64,000 nt of DNA, from assembly GCF_003034915.1 (NCBI RefSeq), contig NZ_PZJX01000006.1:1-64000 (forward strand), in the 5' to 3' direction. Positions 18,188 to 27,420 of the stretch are shown here, piece by piece. The notes below the pieces were generated by a model. The model searched no databases, had not been told where the DNA came from, and saw nothing but the letters and a program-made list of their open reading frames with translations. The first letter of the stretch is position 1; each line of letters begins with the position of its first letter. The position numbers were made by a program, and so were the translations under genes. This DNA is from Mesorhizobium helmanticense (GTDB lineage Bacteria > Pseudomonadota > Alphaproteobacteria > Rhizobiales > Rhizobiaceae).

Positions 18188-20320
18188 ATGCGGTTGATTC
18201 TAAAGGCGGCGATGATGCTGGCGGCGAGCGCGATGCTCATCATGCCGCAAGCCGGGATCCCTGCCAACGCCCAGTCGACGGCAATCTCGGGGCCGAGCCT
18301 CGAATATTTCGCGCCCGGCAACATCCTGCCGAGGTCGAATCTCGGCGTCCAGGGTCGCAAGGTAGTTTTCCCCGACTGGGTATTCCCGTTGAAGATCGGC
18401 AGCGCGAGCGGCCATCACGCCTATATCGGCACCCAGCTCACGCAGTTTCACGGTGTTAACTGGGCGAACGATCCGCGCCTCTTCAACTATCCAAGCCGCG
18501 ACAATCAATGCGAGCCGCGGCAATGGGACATGCGGCCGTGCCCGGCCGGGCAGGGGCATCAGGGCGTCGACATCCGCGCCAACGACAATCGCGACGATTT
18601 CTGGCCGGTGGTCGCCGTCGAGAGCGGCGTCGTGACAAGCATCACGCGGAACACGACCGTGCAGATCCGGAGCGGCAACCACACGGTCCGCTATCTGCAT
18701 ATGAGCCCGGGCTCGATTGCCGACGCCGGCCTGGAGATCGGCAATAATGTCAGCCAAGGTCAGCAGATCGGGCGCGTCTCCTGCTTCCTCGGCAAGATAT
18801 GCCAGACGTCCCGCCACCTGCATTTTGACGCCTATAGCGGCTCGGCCGGGCAGGGCAATTTCTTCCACGTCTATCCGTCGCTGATCGCCGCATATAAGCG
18901 TGCTTGGGGCATCCCCGATGGCGTCGCCAATGGCGAGCTCACCGTAGATCCCGCTCATGAGGTCGGCTCGGCGGGATCAGGACCCGGCCTGTTGCCGGAT
19001 CCGGGGCCGGCGCCGATGAGCTCCTGCGAGGGTGTCGCGATCGCCGATCCTCTGCCCAATGTCGACCGAAATAGCTTCGTCAGCCTCTGGCGGCATAATT
19101 GCTCGATCATGGGGCTCGTTGCCGACAATGCGAGCGGCGAGCGTTCCTTTGTCTATTTCCGCCCGAAAAAGGCGATCGAGGAGATCGTCGCCGACGATCC
19201 TGTCCTGTTCAAGGGCGTGAACCGGGGGGGCGAGTATCGCGGCACGGCGAAGCAATATAGCAAGCGCTGCGGCAATCAAGGCTTTGCCGGCAGGGGCAGC
19301 GCCGCCGACGGCTTGACCACGAGCGTCAAGGTCGCCGGTACGCGCAACCGCCTCGACAGCGACTGCCAGATCGTCGGGACTCAGGAGCAGGCACTGGAAT
19401 TCGTCTTCGTCGAAAGCGTCGCGCCCCAGCCCGCCGTCGTTCAACACACGGTGCCGCCGGACCGCGAGACGCTTTCGGAGATCACGCGCAATTTCCTGGC
19501 GATTACCTTCTATCCGGACGCTTCCGGAACAATCAGGCTGCTTCCTTACTTCAGTTCGTTCCCCGGCCTGGTTCAGGGCGGTGGTAAGATCGACAGCGCT
19601 GGCGGCCTGATACCGGAGCTTACGACCGACGAGGCAGGCGTTGCGATCTCGCGCGTCTGGATCCGGAAGCGCGCCCAGTTCACCGAGAGTCTCCGGATAA
19701 CGCCGCGCATGGTCGCGCACAGCATGGCGGGGGTCGATCCGTCGGCCTGCGACGCGCAAGTCAACCCGACCGAGGCCGGCATCGCGGCGGCGCGCAGCGC
19801 CAACAAGGCGCGGGTAATGTGCAACAAGGTGGTCAGCTATCTCCGCGGCTATATCGGCCTCGGCGGTGGGCGCGGCTTCGCCACCGATTATTTTGGCAGA
19901 AGGGTCAGTTCTGACGAATTACTCGACCTCGGCGAATCCGACACCTCCTGGAACTGGATGCGCACAATGTACAGTCACGAATCGGGACGCGCCCCGGTCA
20001 TCGGCCACGAGGCCTTCGATCGCGGTATCGCAATGGGAGATCACTACATTTCCTTCCATTACGACCAAGTCGCCGACGCGATGAAGCCGATCGCCTTCTA
20101 CAGCGACCCCTGCAACTTCGCGCAACCAAGTTGCGGAACAGGTACTGGCGAGACGGTCGTTGTCGTCGGAACAGGTGGTGCGACGACGACGGGTGGCGAA
20201 ACAACTGGACCGTTACTAGAAAAGCTGTTGAAGGAACTGACAATATTGCGTAGCAAAGTTGACGGGCTGAGCAGAAAAATCGACGGCTTGAATATTAGCA
20301 CTGCAGATCGAGATGACTAG
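18188..20320 (+). CDS. exported M23 family (LytM-type) metallopeptidase
   Basis: 710 residues. After a signal peptide (cleaved near residue 28), the M23 zinc site is seen in order: His124 and Asp128 in GHQGVD, His171 in 'VRYLHMSPG', and His210/His212 in 'SRHLHFD'. Such enzymes cut peptidoglycan cross-links or related peptides. The following 400 residues are unrecognised and contain paired cysteines; the last 45 residues form a heptad-like coiled coil ('LLEKLLKELTILRSKVDGLS'). It ends the operon that begins with the metalloprotease. Long for an M23 enzyme, so the C-terminal part probably has its own role. Confidence 0.8.
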   Translation: MRLILKAAMMLAASAMLIMPQAGIPANAQSTAISGPSLEYFAPGNILPRSNLGVQGRKVVFPDWVFPLKIGSASGHHAYIGTQLTQFHGVNWANDPRLFNYPSRDNQCEPRQWDMRPCPAGQGHQGVDIRANDNRDDFWPVVAVESGVVTSITRNTTVQIRSGNHTVRYLHMSPGSIADAGLEIGNNVSQGQQIGRVSCFLGKICQTSRHLHFDAYSGSAGQGNFFHVYPSLIAAYKRAWGIPDGVANGELTVDPAHEVGSAGSGPGLLPDPGPAPMSSCEGVAIADPLPNVDRNSFVSLWRHNCSIMGLVADNASGERSFVYFRPKKAIEEIVADDPVLFKGVNRGGEYRGTAKQYSKRCGNQGFAGRGSAADGLTTSVKVAGTRNRLDSDCQIVGTQEQALEFVFVESVAPQPAVVQHTVPPDRETLSEITRNFLAITFYPDASGTIRLLPYFSSFPGLVQGGGKIDSAGGLIPELTTDEAGVAISRVWIRKRAQFTESLRITPRMVAHSMAGVDPSACDAQVNPTEAGIAAARSANKARVMCNKVVSYLRGYIGLGGGRGFATDYFGRRVSSDELLDLGESDTSWNWMRTMYSHESGRAPVIGHEAFDRGIAMGDHYISFHYDQVADAMKPIAFYSDPCNFAQPSCGTGTGETVVVVGTGGATTTGGETTGPLLEKLLKELTILRSKVDGLSRKIDGLNISTADRDD

Positions 20321-20471
20321 AGCAAGCCGAGCCCTTCGATAATTTGCAAGACTGAATGATCGGACTAGCGAGATACATAGTCATATGAGTGGGGAAAAAC
20401 CTTAGCCCGTTAGTCGAGTCAGAGCTGGAAAAAAGTCCTGACGATTGCGGGACATGTTAAGGTGAACCCTA

Positions 20472-20708
20472 ATGGTGCCTCAAGAAGCGCGTGCCACTTT
20501 TCGAGCGATTTGGGTCGGTCTTTTGGTAGGCCTGGTTCTGTTCAACTCAGCTTCAACCGGTGCGCCGTCGTGGGCAATTCAAAGGGTATTAGCAGACGCG
20601 ACGGTTTTCATCGAGCCTCGGTACGGGCCTGATCGACGGACTGGTGCTCACAACAGAGCCAATACTAGAGAGGCTCGGAGGGCAAGCAGGCTTCAAACCC
20701 GAGCCTTG
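20472..20708 (+). pseudogene. N-terminal fragment of an exported protein, broken
   Basis: The frame from ATG 20,472 begins with a membrane-directed leader (IWVGLLVGLVLFNSASTGAP) and 'IQRVLADATVFIEPRYG'. A one-base shift would continue 'GLIDGLVLTTEPILERLGG', which resembles the start of a trypsin-like domain (the 'GLVLTTxxxL' strand). At about 20,708 it runs into an inverted fragment of the metalloprotease family. I read it as the stump of another exported protease of this cluster. Confidence 0.4.
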
Positions 20709-20983
20709 AATGGCCACTTGGCTGCCGAAAGCGGAAATATCTTGTCGACGATCAGCCTTTCTTCTGCGGCAGTGATGTTGATGAGCGGATTGACCGAGGT
20801 CTCTGAGCCGCCCATAGCAGGTGCCTCGTCGACGGGTTGCGGGACGACGATCTCGGCCCCGGTAGTAACTTGACCCTCCCGGATCGCCTTGAGAATGGCT
20901 GTTTCAGAAGCCGTGGCGGCGGACGCGACTACAATCGAACAAAGCGGCAGAAACCACTTCGCGCAGCTGAGAATTTTCATCAC
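20693..20983 (-). pseudogene. truncated paralogue of the exported metalloprotease
   Basis: 96 codons on the minus strand. A signal peptide (ILSCAKWFLPLCSIVVASAA) leads into 'AIREGQVTTGAEIVVPQPVDEAP', 'SVNPLINITAAEERLIVDKIFPL' and 'SAAKWPF'. This tracks the 15,629 protein over its first 90 residues ('AIRKQSVTTGSQIIVPEA', 'NITAKEQAIIVDRLFPL', 'AAAKWPF') and then stops dead. The catalytic domain is absent. The break point coincides with the end of the plus-strand fragment at 20,472-20,708. Confidence 0.75.
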
Positions 20984-21157
20984 GCCCTGTCCTTAAGCTC
21001 TGATGAGGTGACCTGTCTCTGCACGTTTAACACATACCAATATGACGACCTTGGCGAGTGGGTCCCAAATTAAGGAAAAAAATTAGTGCCATTATGAATA
21101 GGCTGCTCCCTTTAAGACACAATCAAGAGAAGCTATCATAGCAACGCTGGTGAAACG

Positions 21158-22333
21158 ATGGGTCACATGTGGACTACAGCCAAACCAAGGGCGTCAGCTT
21201 TTTTGCTGCAGTTGATCTTTGCCTTCCTCGCTGTTTCGGCGGCCCCCGCGCAATCGGTGCATGACAAGATTAAGCCCAGCCTGGTATCGATTCGGGCGAT
21301 CGGCCAGCAGTCGGACAATACGCTAGTTTCTTCGTCAGCGACCGGGTTCGTTGTCTCGTCCGACGGGCTGGTTCTCACTGTCTACAGTCTTTTGACCGGC
21401 CTAGGAAATGTGAATCCCGAGACGATCGAAATCCGCGCTGATATAGGCAGCAATAGTCCCAACCCGACCTTGCGGGCGGGGATTGTGGATTTTTCCCAGA
21501 ATATGAATCTGCTGCTGTTGAAGGTTTTTTCTGATTCGCCCACGAAAGGCGTCGAATTCGGCAAGTCCGGCATGATTGCTCAGAATACCAATATTTCTTC
21601 GTCGGGCTATTCAGACCAGAATGGGTACCGCGTTCATACGGGAGAGATAACCGACCGCGACAACAGCAGTGTTCACCTTTGGACAACGACCTTGCCTTTT
21701 GAAAAGGGCGAAATCGGTAGTCCGGTCTACAGCGGGGATGGCAAGGTGGTAGGAATAGCGCGCGGCCAGTTTTCTCCGGGCGCTGGGGACCAGTACTTCA
21801 TTCCAATAGAATTTGCTGATCCGCTCATGGCGGCTACGCGCGTCAGTGCACTGCAGCAATCTTTGAGCAAGGTGAACTCGGAACTCACGCACCCCGAACA
21901 CGGTCCAGAGCAGTTGGCAATCCGCATTAAAACGATTCAGAGCACGATCGACGCTCTGCAGAAATACATGACATGGGAGGGAAAAATCGAGAAATCCGAA
22001 AGTGGGGTTGAGTCTGTAAGAATTTACTATGAAAAAGCCTTGTCAGGCGAGCCTTTCCCTCAACAGATCAGTGTCAAAATAACGCCTGTTGGACACCGTT
22101 CCGATGGTACGATAGCCCTGTTCGAAACTTTGCCAGGTAAAAGCTATACATCCAAACCTCAGACCAATTCGCTGGACGTCGGCTATTTCGATCTCGAAAA
22201 AGCCATATCGATCATCGATTTTCATAAAGAGGCCAATCCGGATGTCGCCCACGTTTCGCTTCGCGTCGATTTCATCGTAACCTTGTCCGACGGGACTCAA
22301 TTGCCGTCGAAGAAGATGACTTTGGAGAGGTAG
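21158..22333 (+). CDS. exported trypsin-fold pseudoprotease (all three triad residues replaced)
   Basis: 391 residues. It aligns with the 16,447 protease from 'ATGFVVSSDGLVLTVY' to 'FIPIEFADPL', but the catalytic positions are Ser77 (for His), Asn117 (for Asp, in 'NMNLLLLKV') and Ile186 (for Ser, in GEIGSPVY). A catalytic role is therefore unlikely; binding or regulation is more plausible. A predicted signal peptide ends near AQS at residue 31. The C-terminal 170 residues have a helical stretch then a beta-rich domain. It lies 7 bp before the propeller protein gene, in one transcript. Confidence 0.82.
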   Translation: MGHMWTTAKPRASAFLLQLIFAFLAVSAAPAQSVHDKIKPSLVSIRAIGQQSDNTLVSSSATGFVVSSDGLVLTVYSLLTGLGNVNPETIEIRADIGSNSPNPTLRAGIVDFSQNMNLLLLKVFSDSPTKGVEFGKSGMIAQNTNISSSGYSDQNGYRVHTGEITDRDNSSVHLWTTTLPFEKGEIGSPVYSGDGKVVGIARGQFSPGAGDQYFIPIEFADPLMAATRVSALQQSLSKVNSELTHPEHGPEQLAIRIKTIQSTIDALQKYMTWEGKIEKSESGVESVRIYYEKALSGEPFPQQISVKITPVGHRSDGTIALFETLPGKSYTSKPQTNSLDVGYFDLEKAISIIDFHKEANPDVAHVSLRVDFIVTLSDGTQLPSKKMTLER

Positions 22334-22340
22334 GGCGGCC

Positions 22341-24251
22341 ATGTCGCCAAATTATGGAAGGTGGAAGCAGGTCGGTCGCCGCGTGACCCTGGCCCTCTGT
22401 GCCTTGCTTGCCGCTATGTTACCGCGAACGGTTCAGGGTGGGATGTTGTCTACTGCTTTGCCAGTTGAACTCGAGATTCGGGCCTATCACCTCGAGTTCA
22501 CCCCCGACGGCAACAATCTGATTTTGATCGAGGGCCCAACCGATCGCGTGGTCCTCTACGATTTGGCAACGGCAAGCATCAAATTCTCAACTCAGGTCCC
22601 GCACAATGTGTCCGACACAACCTTCTCATCCGGCGGGGACTACGTATTCCTCATTGGACAGGACAGTAAAGCAGGCAACACAGCCGTTTCTCGAATGTCC
22701 CTAGAAGATGGTATCGTGCGCACTGTTGCGTTCGATCGGCAACTCGACAGGCCATCGATTGCAGTGGGCCCCGACGATAGACTTTTCGTTAGCAGGTACC
22801 TCGCCGGAACATTGAAGCAGGTTCCTATCGAGTTGTTTGACACAGGCCTCGGTGACAGCCCGATCCCGTTTGATATCGACCGAGGCGGCAACGAACTCTT
22901 GATCAAAGCGGCGCCGGTCGCTGGGATCGAGTCCGTGCCTGGCGAGCGGATCTTATTCGTTTCACATGCTTTCGAGCGTGCAGTGACGGCGATCGACATG
23001 CAAACGGGAGGATCAATCGATCAGCTCAAGCTTGACGGAAAGATGGTAGATGAGAAGGAGCCGGCCCTTCATCTGGTGGCGACGTTTTCAGGCCAATCCG
23101 ATTCGGTCGTTATCGGCGATTCTAGCGGAGAGCGGCTGCTGATTGCCGACGTCGACGAGGCGTTTTCCAGCTTCGATATCATCCAAGTTGTCGATCTAAA
23201 GGCTATGCACCGCGCGTCGGATGCAGTCCTTCGCAAATCGCCATTGCTCATTGCAGCCGATGCTGAGCAAAATGCAATCCTGGTAGGAAGTGAAAACAGT
23301 ACCGAGGTGCTCGTTTACAGCCGGTCCACCCGGAGTCTTGAGGTTCAGAATACGCTGTTGCTACCCTTCCGACCCAGCGCGCTGGACGTCTCTCCCAAAG
23401 GAGACACCGCTGCCTTTCTGGATGCTGCGAGCGGCCGGCTGATCATACAGGACGATCCGACTGGACGAGGAGTTGCGCAACCTGTCGATCAGGAAATGGA
23501 ACGGGTAAGGGAGGTGCAGCGTCAGCTTTCCGAACTCGGCTATCCTGTCGGATTGGTGGATGGCCTTTACGGTACACAGACCAGTACGGCGATCGCCCTT
23601 TTCCAGAAGCAGCAAGGCCTCAAGGTAACCGGCACCTTAGACGACGAAGTGCTTGCGACCCTGGACCAAGTGGTGGCGCATCAAAAAGGCAACACAACGA
23701 CTCAGGGGGCAAACAAGGATTTCGTGGTTGTCCAGGCAGTCATAAACCCGGTCTTGCAGCCTAGGAATGTCGGCGACCCGATAGGCTACTGTGCCGGAGA
23801 CGAGAGATGTAGCTCACTCGCGGAAGTTGCCGAGTCGTTTCTTAAGCTGCCGCCCGGGACTGTGGCGGCAGCTCTCGCTGCAGTGCCGCGGGTGAGCCGG
23901 GAAGGCGAGGAAGGCCGTTATACGATCGAACTGCCTGCGGGTTATCAATATTGTCGATCCAAAATACGCACCTCCTCCGTAGTACCTGCCACAGGGGACC
24001 GAGCATCGGTAATGAGTGCTAGTAGCTTCCAGAATGGGGTTCACGTTTATACATGGACGCCTAAACGTGGAATTGTCGAAGGGCGCAGTTGGGTTGAAGC
24101 CGACTACACTATCTATGGCGTTCGTGATGATTTGGCTGAAAAACGCCGAATCGAAGGGAAATGCCGCCCGCACGGGAAGCAGTTGATTGGATGTCGCGGG
24201 GCCAGAGGCACCAATAAGGGACAACCGTCATGTGGTACAGTGGAAGACTGA
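22341..24251 (+). CDS. exported beta-propeller protein with peptidoglycan-binding domain
   Basis: 636 residues. A signal peptide precedes a WD/YVTN-like propeller (repeats such as 'AYHLEFTPDGNNLILIEG' and 'RVVLYDLATASI') covering about residues 35-375. A PG_binding_1 domain occupies about 385-443 ('REVQRQLSELGYPVGLVDG', 'YGTQTSTAIALFQKQQGL'). The C-terminal 170 residues are unrecognised with several cysteines. It could hold the pseudoprotease or other partners at the cell wall. The combination is unusual but each domain is clear. Confidence 0.78.
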   Translation: MSPNYGRWKQVGRRVTLALCALLAAMLPRTVQGGMLSTALPVELEIRAYHLEFTPDGNNLILIEGPTDRVVLYDLATASIKFSTQVPHNVSDTTFSSGGDYVFLIGQDSKAGNTAVSRMSLEDGIVRTVAFDRQLDRPSIAVGPDDRLFVSRYLAGTLKQVPIELFDTGLGDSPIPFDIDRGGNELLIKAAPVAGIESVPGERILFVSHAFERAVTAIDMQTGGSIDQLKLDGKMVDEKEPALHLVATFSGQSDSVVIGDSSGERLLIADVDEAFSSFDIIQVVDLKAMHRASDAVLRKSPLLIAADAEQNAILVGSENSTEVLVYSRSTRSLEVQNTLLLPFRPSALDVSPKGDTAAFLDAASGRLIIQDDPTGRGVAQPVDQEMERVREVQRQLSELGYPVGLVDGLYGTQTSTAIALFQKQQGLKVTGTLDDEVLATLDQVVAHQKGNTTTQGANKDFVVVQAVINPVLQPRNVGDPIGYCAGDERCSSLAEVAESFLKLPPGTVAAALAAVPRVSREGEEGRYTIELPAGYQYCRSKIRTSSVVPATGDRASVMSASSFQNGVHVYTWTPKRGIVEGRSWVEADYTIYGVRDDLAEKRRIEGKCRPHGKQLIGCRGARGTNKGQPSCGTVED

Positions 24252-24791
24252 TCGCTGGCATGGGGTGGCGAAATCCCCGCCTGCCACGTACCAAGCTGCT
24301 TCATTGCCGAGATCACGCCAACTTTAGCGCGGCTGTACCCTCTAACGCACACCCAGTTGAGGCTGTGTCCGTGGAGTGGTGTAGCTCGGCGTCAGCGAAG
24401 CCGCTCGCGACCGCGTCCCTCGGCAGCGCTGTAGCGAGCGAGCGGCGTAGCGGGCGGTCATCGACGTTTTCTCGGTAGGGTCGGGTTGCTGACGCTGTGC
24501 TGTTTTCCGAGGGGAATCAGCACCATGGTGATGCCGCCAACGCGCTCCTTGCCGTCGCTGGCGTTCCTGCCGAGCGACCAGGTTGGTCCCAGCAGCCAGG
24601 TTCTGCCGGTGGAGCGGAGAACCGGGAGGGGTCACGTCATAGCGATCCCAACCTGATCCCGCATGCTCATAGCCTTGCCCTTCCGTTCAGTGGTTTTCAG
24701 CTCTAGAACGTGTGTCGGATGTCACCCTGTTGCACTTAGCTATCGAGAAGAAAGTCCGTCGCGTACAGTAAATTGATGAGATCTAGTGTTC
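24252..24791. other. 540-bp stretch without a supported gene
   Basis: It lies between convergent exported-protein genes. Both strands have open frames of 60-100 codons that exclude one another, without ribosome sites that I trust. A minus-strand frame ends 'GGITMVLIPLGKQHS', which looks protein-like but is not recognised. It may be remnant DNA from a mobile element, though I saw no terminal repeats. Confidence 0.35.
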
Positions 24792-25835
24792 TCAATTCCC
24801 ACAAGCGCTTGATAACTTCAGAAGGTATGATGGATTTGACTGGACGCGGAGCTTACAGGAGTACAAGTACCAAACGCGTGGTGGAACGTCGCCGTCACGC
24901 CGCATTCGGCGTTCGGTTTCCAGAACCTCGAATTGCGGTAGCATGTAGTTCTTCGAAATCGAATTTTGCACCCGTGCGCACCATTTTTCTGCGTCCAATT
25001 CCTCCGGGATCCACCCTGACTCGCGGGATACCTCCTGCACTTCATTCCATTTCTCAACTCCGTGGCTAGGATCTCGGCAGGCCCCAGCGGTGCTCTCATC
25101 CGACACGGTTGCGTTTTCAGCAGGGGTTATTTCGGAGCAGGGTCCGGTGTCTTTGTACACCGCTCCCGCTTTGTCTAGTATCGTGTCAGCCCTTGCCAAA
25201 GGGAGCACGTATCCTACACGCGCAAACTCATCGTGGCCCTTAATCGCCACCCCTACAACTCGACCACCCACATCGAATACGGGCGCGCCGTTCATCCCTG
25301 CCATTATTTCAATGTTAGTTTGCCACCATGTGGTAAGTGTACTTTGAACGAAAGCGTTTCTGCTGGTAAGCGCTCCACCTACGAAGATTGTTAGGTCAAA
25401 GCCTTTCGGATATCCGATAGCAAACAATGGGTCGCCTACAGATGCCAGTGGTTCGCTACCGAGGGTAGCGGTAGGGTACGGTTCCGCCTTTTTCTCTAGC
25501 TGCAGCAGCATGAGATGATCGTCAGACTCGATCCTCCCAGCTGCGACAACGGGGCCGTTTCTCCCTCCGAAGCGAACGCGGAGAGGCATTTTCTCGTTCG
25601 CCTTCCACAGAGCAGGAGCGGCAGTTACAAAATGCCCCTGGGCCGAAACAGTAAATCCTGTGGCTACGGGGTCACCCTCCACAGGAGGATAGGCCTCTAC
25701 AACCCCAACTATTTTCTCGTATTCCGAGTAAATGCATTTGGCGCTCACTTGCGCGTATCCGTGGCCCGCAGTTGTAAGTAGGCATGCGAAAACCGCTAAT
25801 AATCGTTTCTGCACCGCACAAATACGCGGTCTCAT
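24792..25835 (-). CDS. exported trypsin-fold pseudoprotease with shared C-terminal domain
   Basis: 347 residues. Signal peptide, then a trypsin-like domain ('VATGFTVSAQGHFVTAAP', 'GRVVGVAIKGHDEF'). The triad positions are Pro74 for His, His107 for Asp (in 'DDHLMLLQL') and Asn182 for Ser (in GMNGAPVF), so it should be inactive. The C-terminal 95 residues (from 'CRDPSHGVE' to 'SSACGN') match the same region of its neighbour at 25,832. Its ATG overlaps the stop of that neighbour by four bases (ATGA), so the two are translationally coupled. Confidence 0.83.
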   Translation of the reverse strand: MRPRICAVQKRLLAVFACLLTTAGHGYAQVSAKCIYSEYEKIVGVVEAYPPVEGDPVATGFTVSAQGHFVTAAPALWKANEKMPLRVRFGGRNGPVVAAGRIESDDHLMLLQLEKKAEPYPTATLGSEPLASVGDPLFAIGYPKGFDLTIFVGGALTSRNAFVQSTLTTWWQTNIEIMAGMNGAPVFDVGGRVVGVAIKGHDEFARVGYVLPLARADTILDKAGAVYKDTGPCSEITPAENATVSDESTAGACRDPSHGVEKWNEVQEVSRESGWIPEELDAEKWCARVQNSISKNYMLPQFEVLETERRMRRDGDVPPRVWYLYSCKLRVQSNPSYLLKLSSACGN

Positions 25836-26950
25836 TTTATGCAGGCCTGAGATCTGGCCAGCACGTAAGTAGGATTTGACCTCACGCGAAGGCTGCAGAA
25901 GTATTGATATTCAATCAACCTAAAGGGCGGCGACCGATCTCGCACCTTCTCCGCACTTTCAAGCACGTCGAAGACTGGGGCGTTGTACCTTTCTGCCAGC
26001 CGGCCCTTCAACTCGTCACACCAGGCCGATGGGTTACTGCCGCCGCGCCGCCAATCGGACCATCGTGAATTTGTCTCCTGGACGCCCCAGGATTCGACGC
26101 CATGGCTTGGGTCGCGACATTCTGGGATAACACCAACATCAGTGGCGCCATCCTTTGAGTCCGGGCCATGACATGGACCCGCCTCTACGGGTCGCACATT
26201 TGCTTTCGACAGTATGTCTCGCATAAATGTGTTCGTAACAACGAAACTAAGTCCAGGTTCCAAATCAAAACTCGAAGCAACTAGACCTATAACTGTACCA
26301 AGTTCGTCGAACGCAGGGCTCCCGCTCATCCCCGGTTGCACTGATAAGTTCGTTTGGAGCATCGGTCGCAATCTGCCCTCTATCTGAGCGCTTGTATCAA
26401 TAACTGCGCCTTCCACAACCACAAACGATCCGAGAGTAGCAAACCCGAGGGCATATATATCGGCACCTGGTTCAGGGTTTACTTCGAACGAAATTGGCAT
26501 GACCGGCCATTCCGTCTGTCTTTTGGGTAATTTCAGAAGGGCTATGTCCAACTGCTCATCCCAAGACACCAAAATCGCGGACAAGGGTATGGCCCCAGCT
26601 CCCCCCACCCGGACCTCAATTCGAAGATTACTTTGCACAGCCTCGTTCGCTCTTGCCGGATGCTCGGAGACCCCGGCCACTCGTGCTGTGGTCAGTAAGA
26701 ATCCATCCTGGCTTATGAGAAAACCGGTCCCGGTAACCAACGCTTCGGAACCCTCTGGGTTCAAATACCGGGTCTCGACCAATGCCACGCTGCGCAGGTG
26801 GTTCGTCACCAAGCAACGGTTTAAGTCGATATCGCTCTGCGCGCTTGAGGTTGTAACGCAAGCGATAACTGCGATGAAAGCGCACCCGCGCCGTATCGCG
26901 GCTCGCCTCAGCGCCACCGCAAGGTGGTGCAAAGCGCTGCATTCACGCAT
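25832..26950 (-). CDS. exported trypsin-like protein, catalytic His replaced by Arg
   Basis: 372 residues from ATG 26,950, which has GGAGGTGT just upstream (a further ATG at 26,980 is less favoured). The trypsin domain keeps Asp135 ('QLDIALLKL') and Ser209 (GMSGSPAF), but the His position in 'LLTTARVAG' is Arg90. It is therefore a partly degraded triad and probably not a normal protease. The C-terminal domain with 'CRDPSHGVESWG', 'WCDELKG', 'YQYFCSLRVRSNPTYVL' is shared with the downstream gene. The upstream region is open toward the wreckage at 27 kb. Confidence 0.83.
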   Translation of the reverse strand: MRECSALHHLAVALRRAAIRRGCAFIAVIACVTTSSAQSDIDLNRCLVTNHLRSVALVETRYLNPEGSEALVTGTGFLISQDGFLLTTARVAGVSEHPARANEAVQSNLRIEVRVGGAGAIPLSAILVSWDEQLDIALLKLPKRQTEWPVMPISFEVNPEPGADIYALGFATLGSFVVVEGAVIDTSAQIEGRLRPMLQTNLSVQPGMSGSPAFDELGTVIGLVASSFDLEPGLSFVVTNTFMRDILSKANVRPVEAGPCHGPDSKDGATDVGVIPECRDPSHGVESWGVQETNSRWSDWRRGGSNPSAWCDELKGRLAERYNAPVFDVLESAEKVRDRSPPFRLIEYQYFCSLRVRSNPTYVLARSQACIK

Positions 26951-27295
26951 ATTGAACACCTCCCCGCCACCGATTGACATTCTTAAGCCGATTTACTGCA
27001 GAATCCCTTCCGCACCAGCTGGACGGCAATGTCATACGATTTATCGTGTCAGTCGCCTGAAGCATGCCTGTACGGACGGCTTTAGGCAAGTGTCTCGGAT
27101 CGCGCAGGCACGTCGGTGGTGGTATCGTCACTGGCTCTACATACTCATATTTTGAGGGCGCAACTTACCGAAGTTTACCGGCGTTGTCTGGGCAACGATA
27201 TGGGGAGCAACGAAGCCGGCAACGACACCGTGCAATCGTTGATCAGTTTCAATCTGGCCACAGCACTCGGTTCGGTCGAGAACCTTTTGCTGCTC
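26951..27295. other. gene-free stretch upstream of the exported pair
   Basis: 345 bp, the likely promoter region for the two minus-strand trypsin-fold genes, running into gene fragments from about 27,100. Open frames here are not recognised. Confidence 0.35.
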
Positions 27296-27420
27296 GGCAA
27301 GCCTCTCGGATCGAGATGCGCCGACCCTTGTCGGCTGCGGCTGACGCGTTGGTTGGGTTGCCTAGTTTCGTCCCAAACGACTTTCGGGAGGCGAGTCGCG
27401 AGGCTCGGTCCGCAATAGAG
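27296..27420 (-). pseudogene. serine recombinase fragment
   Basis: The minus-strand frame reads LASRKSFGTKLGNPTNASA and 'KGRRISIREA', nearly the same as part of the intact recombinase at 28,610-29,299 ([19 protein letters not shown], '[10 protein letters not shown]'). No start, no catalytic domain. It is a ~40-codon relic in the same orientation as the intact gene. Confidence 0.7.

Noticed and set aside
24252..24791. Possible insertion-sequence remnant
   Set aside because: I looked for transposase motifs and terminal inverted repeats and found neither; only uncertain short frames remain.
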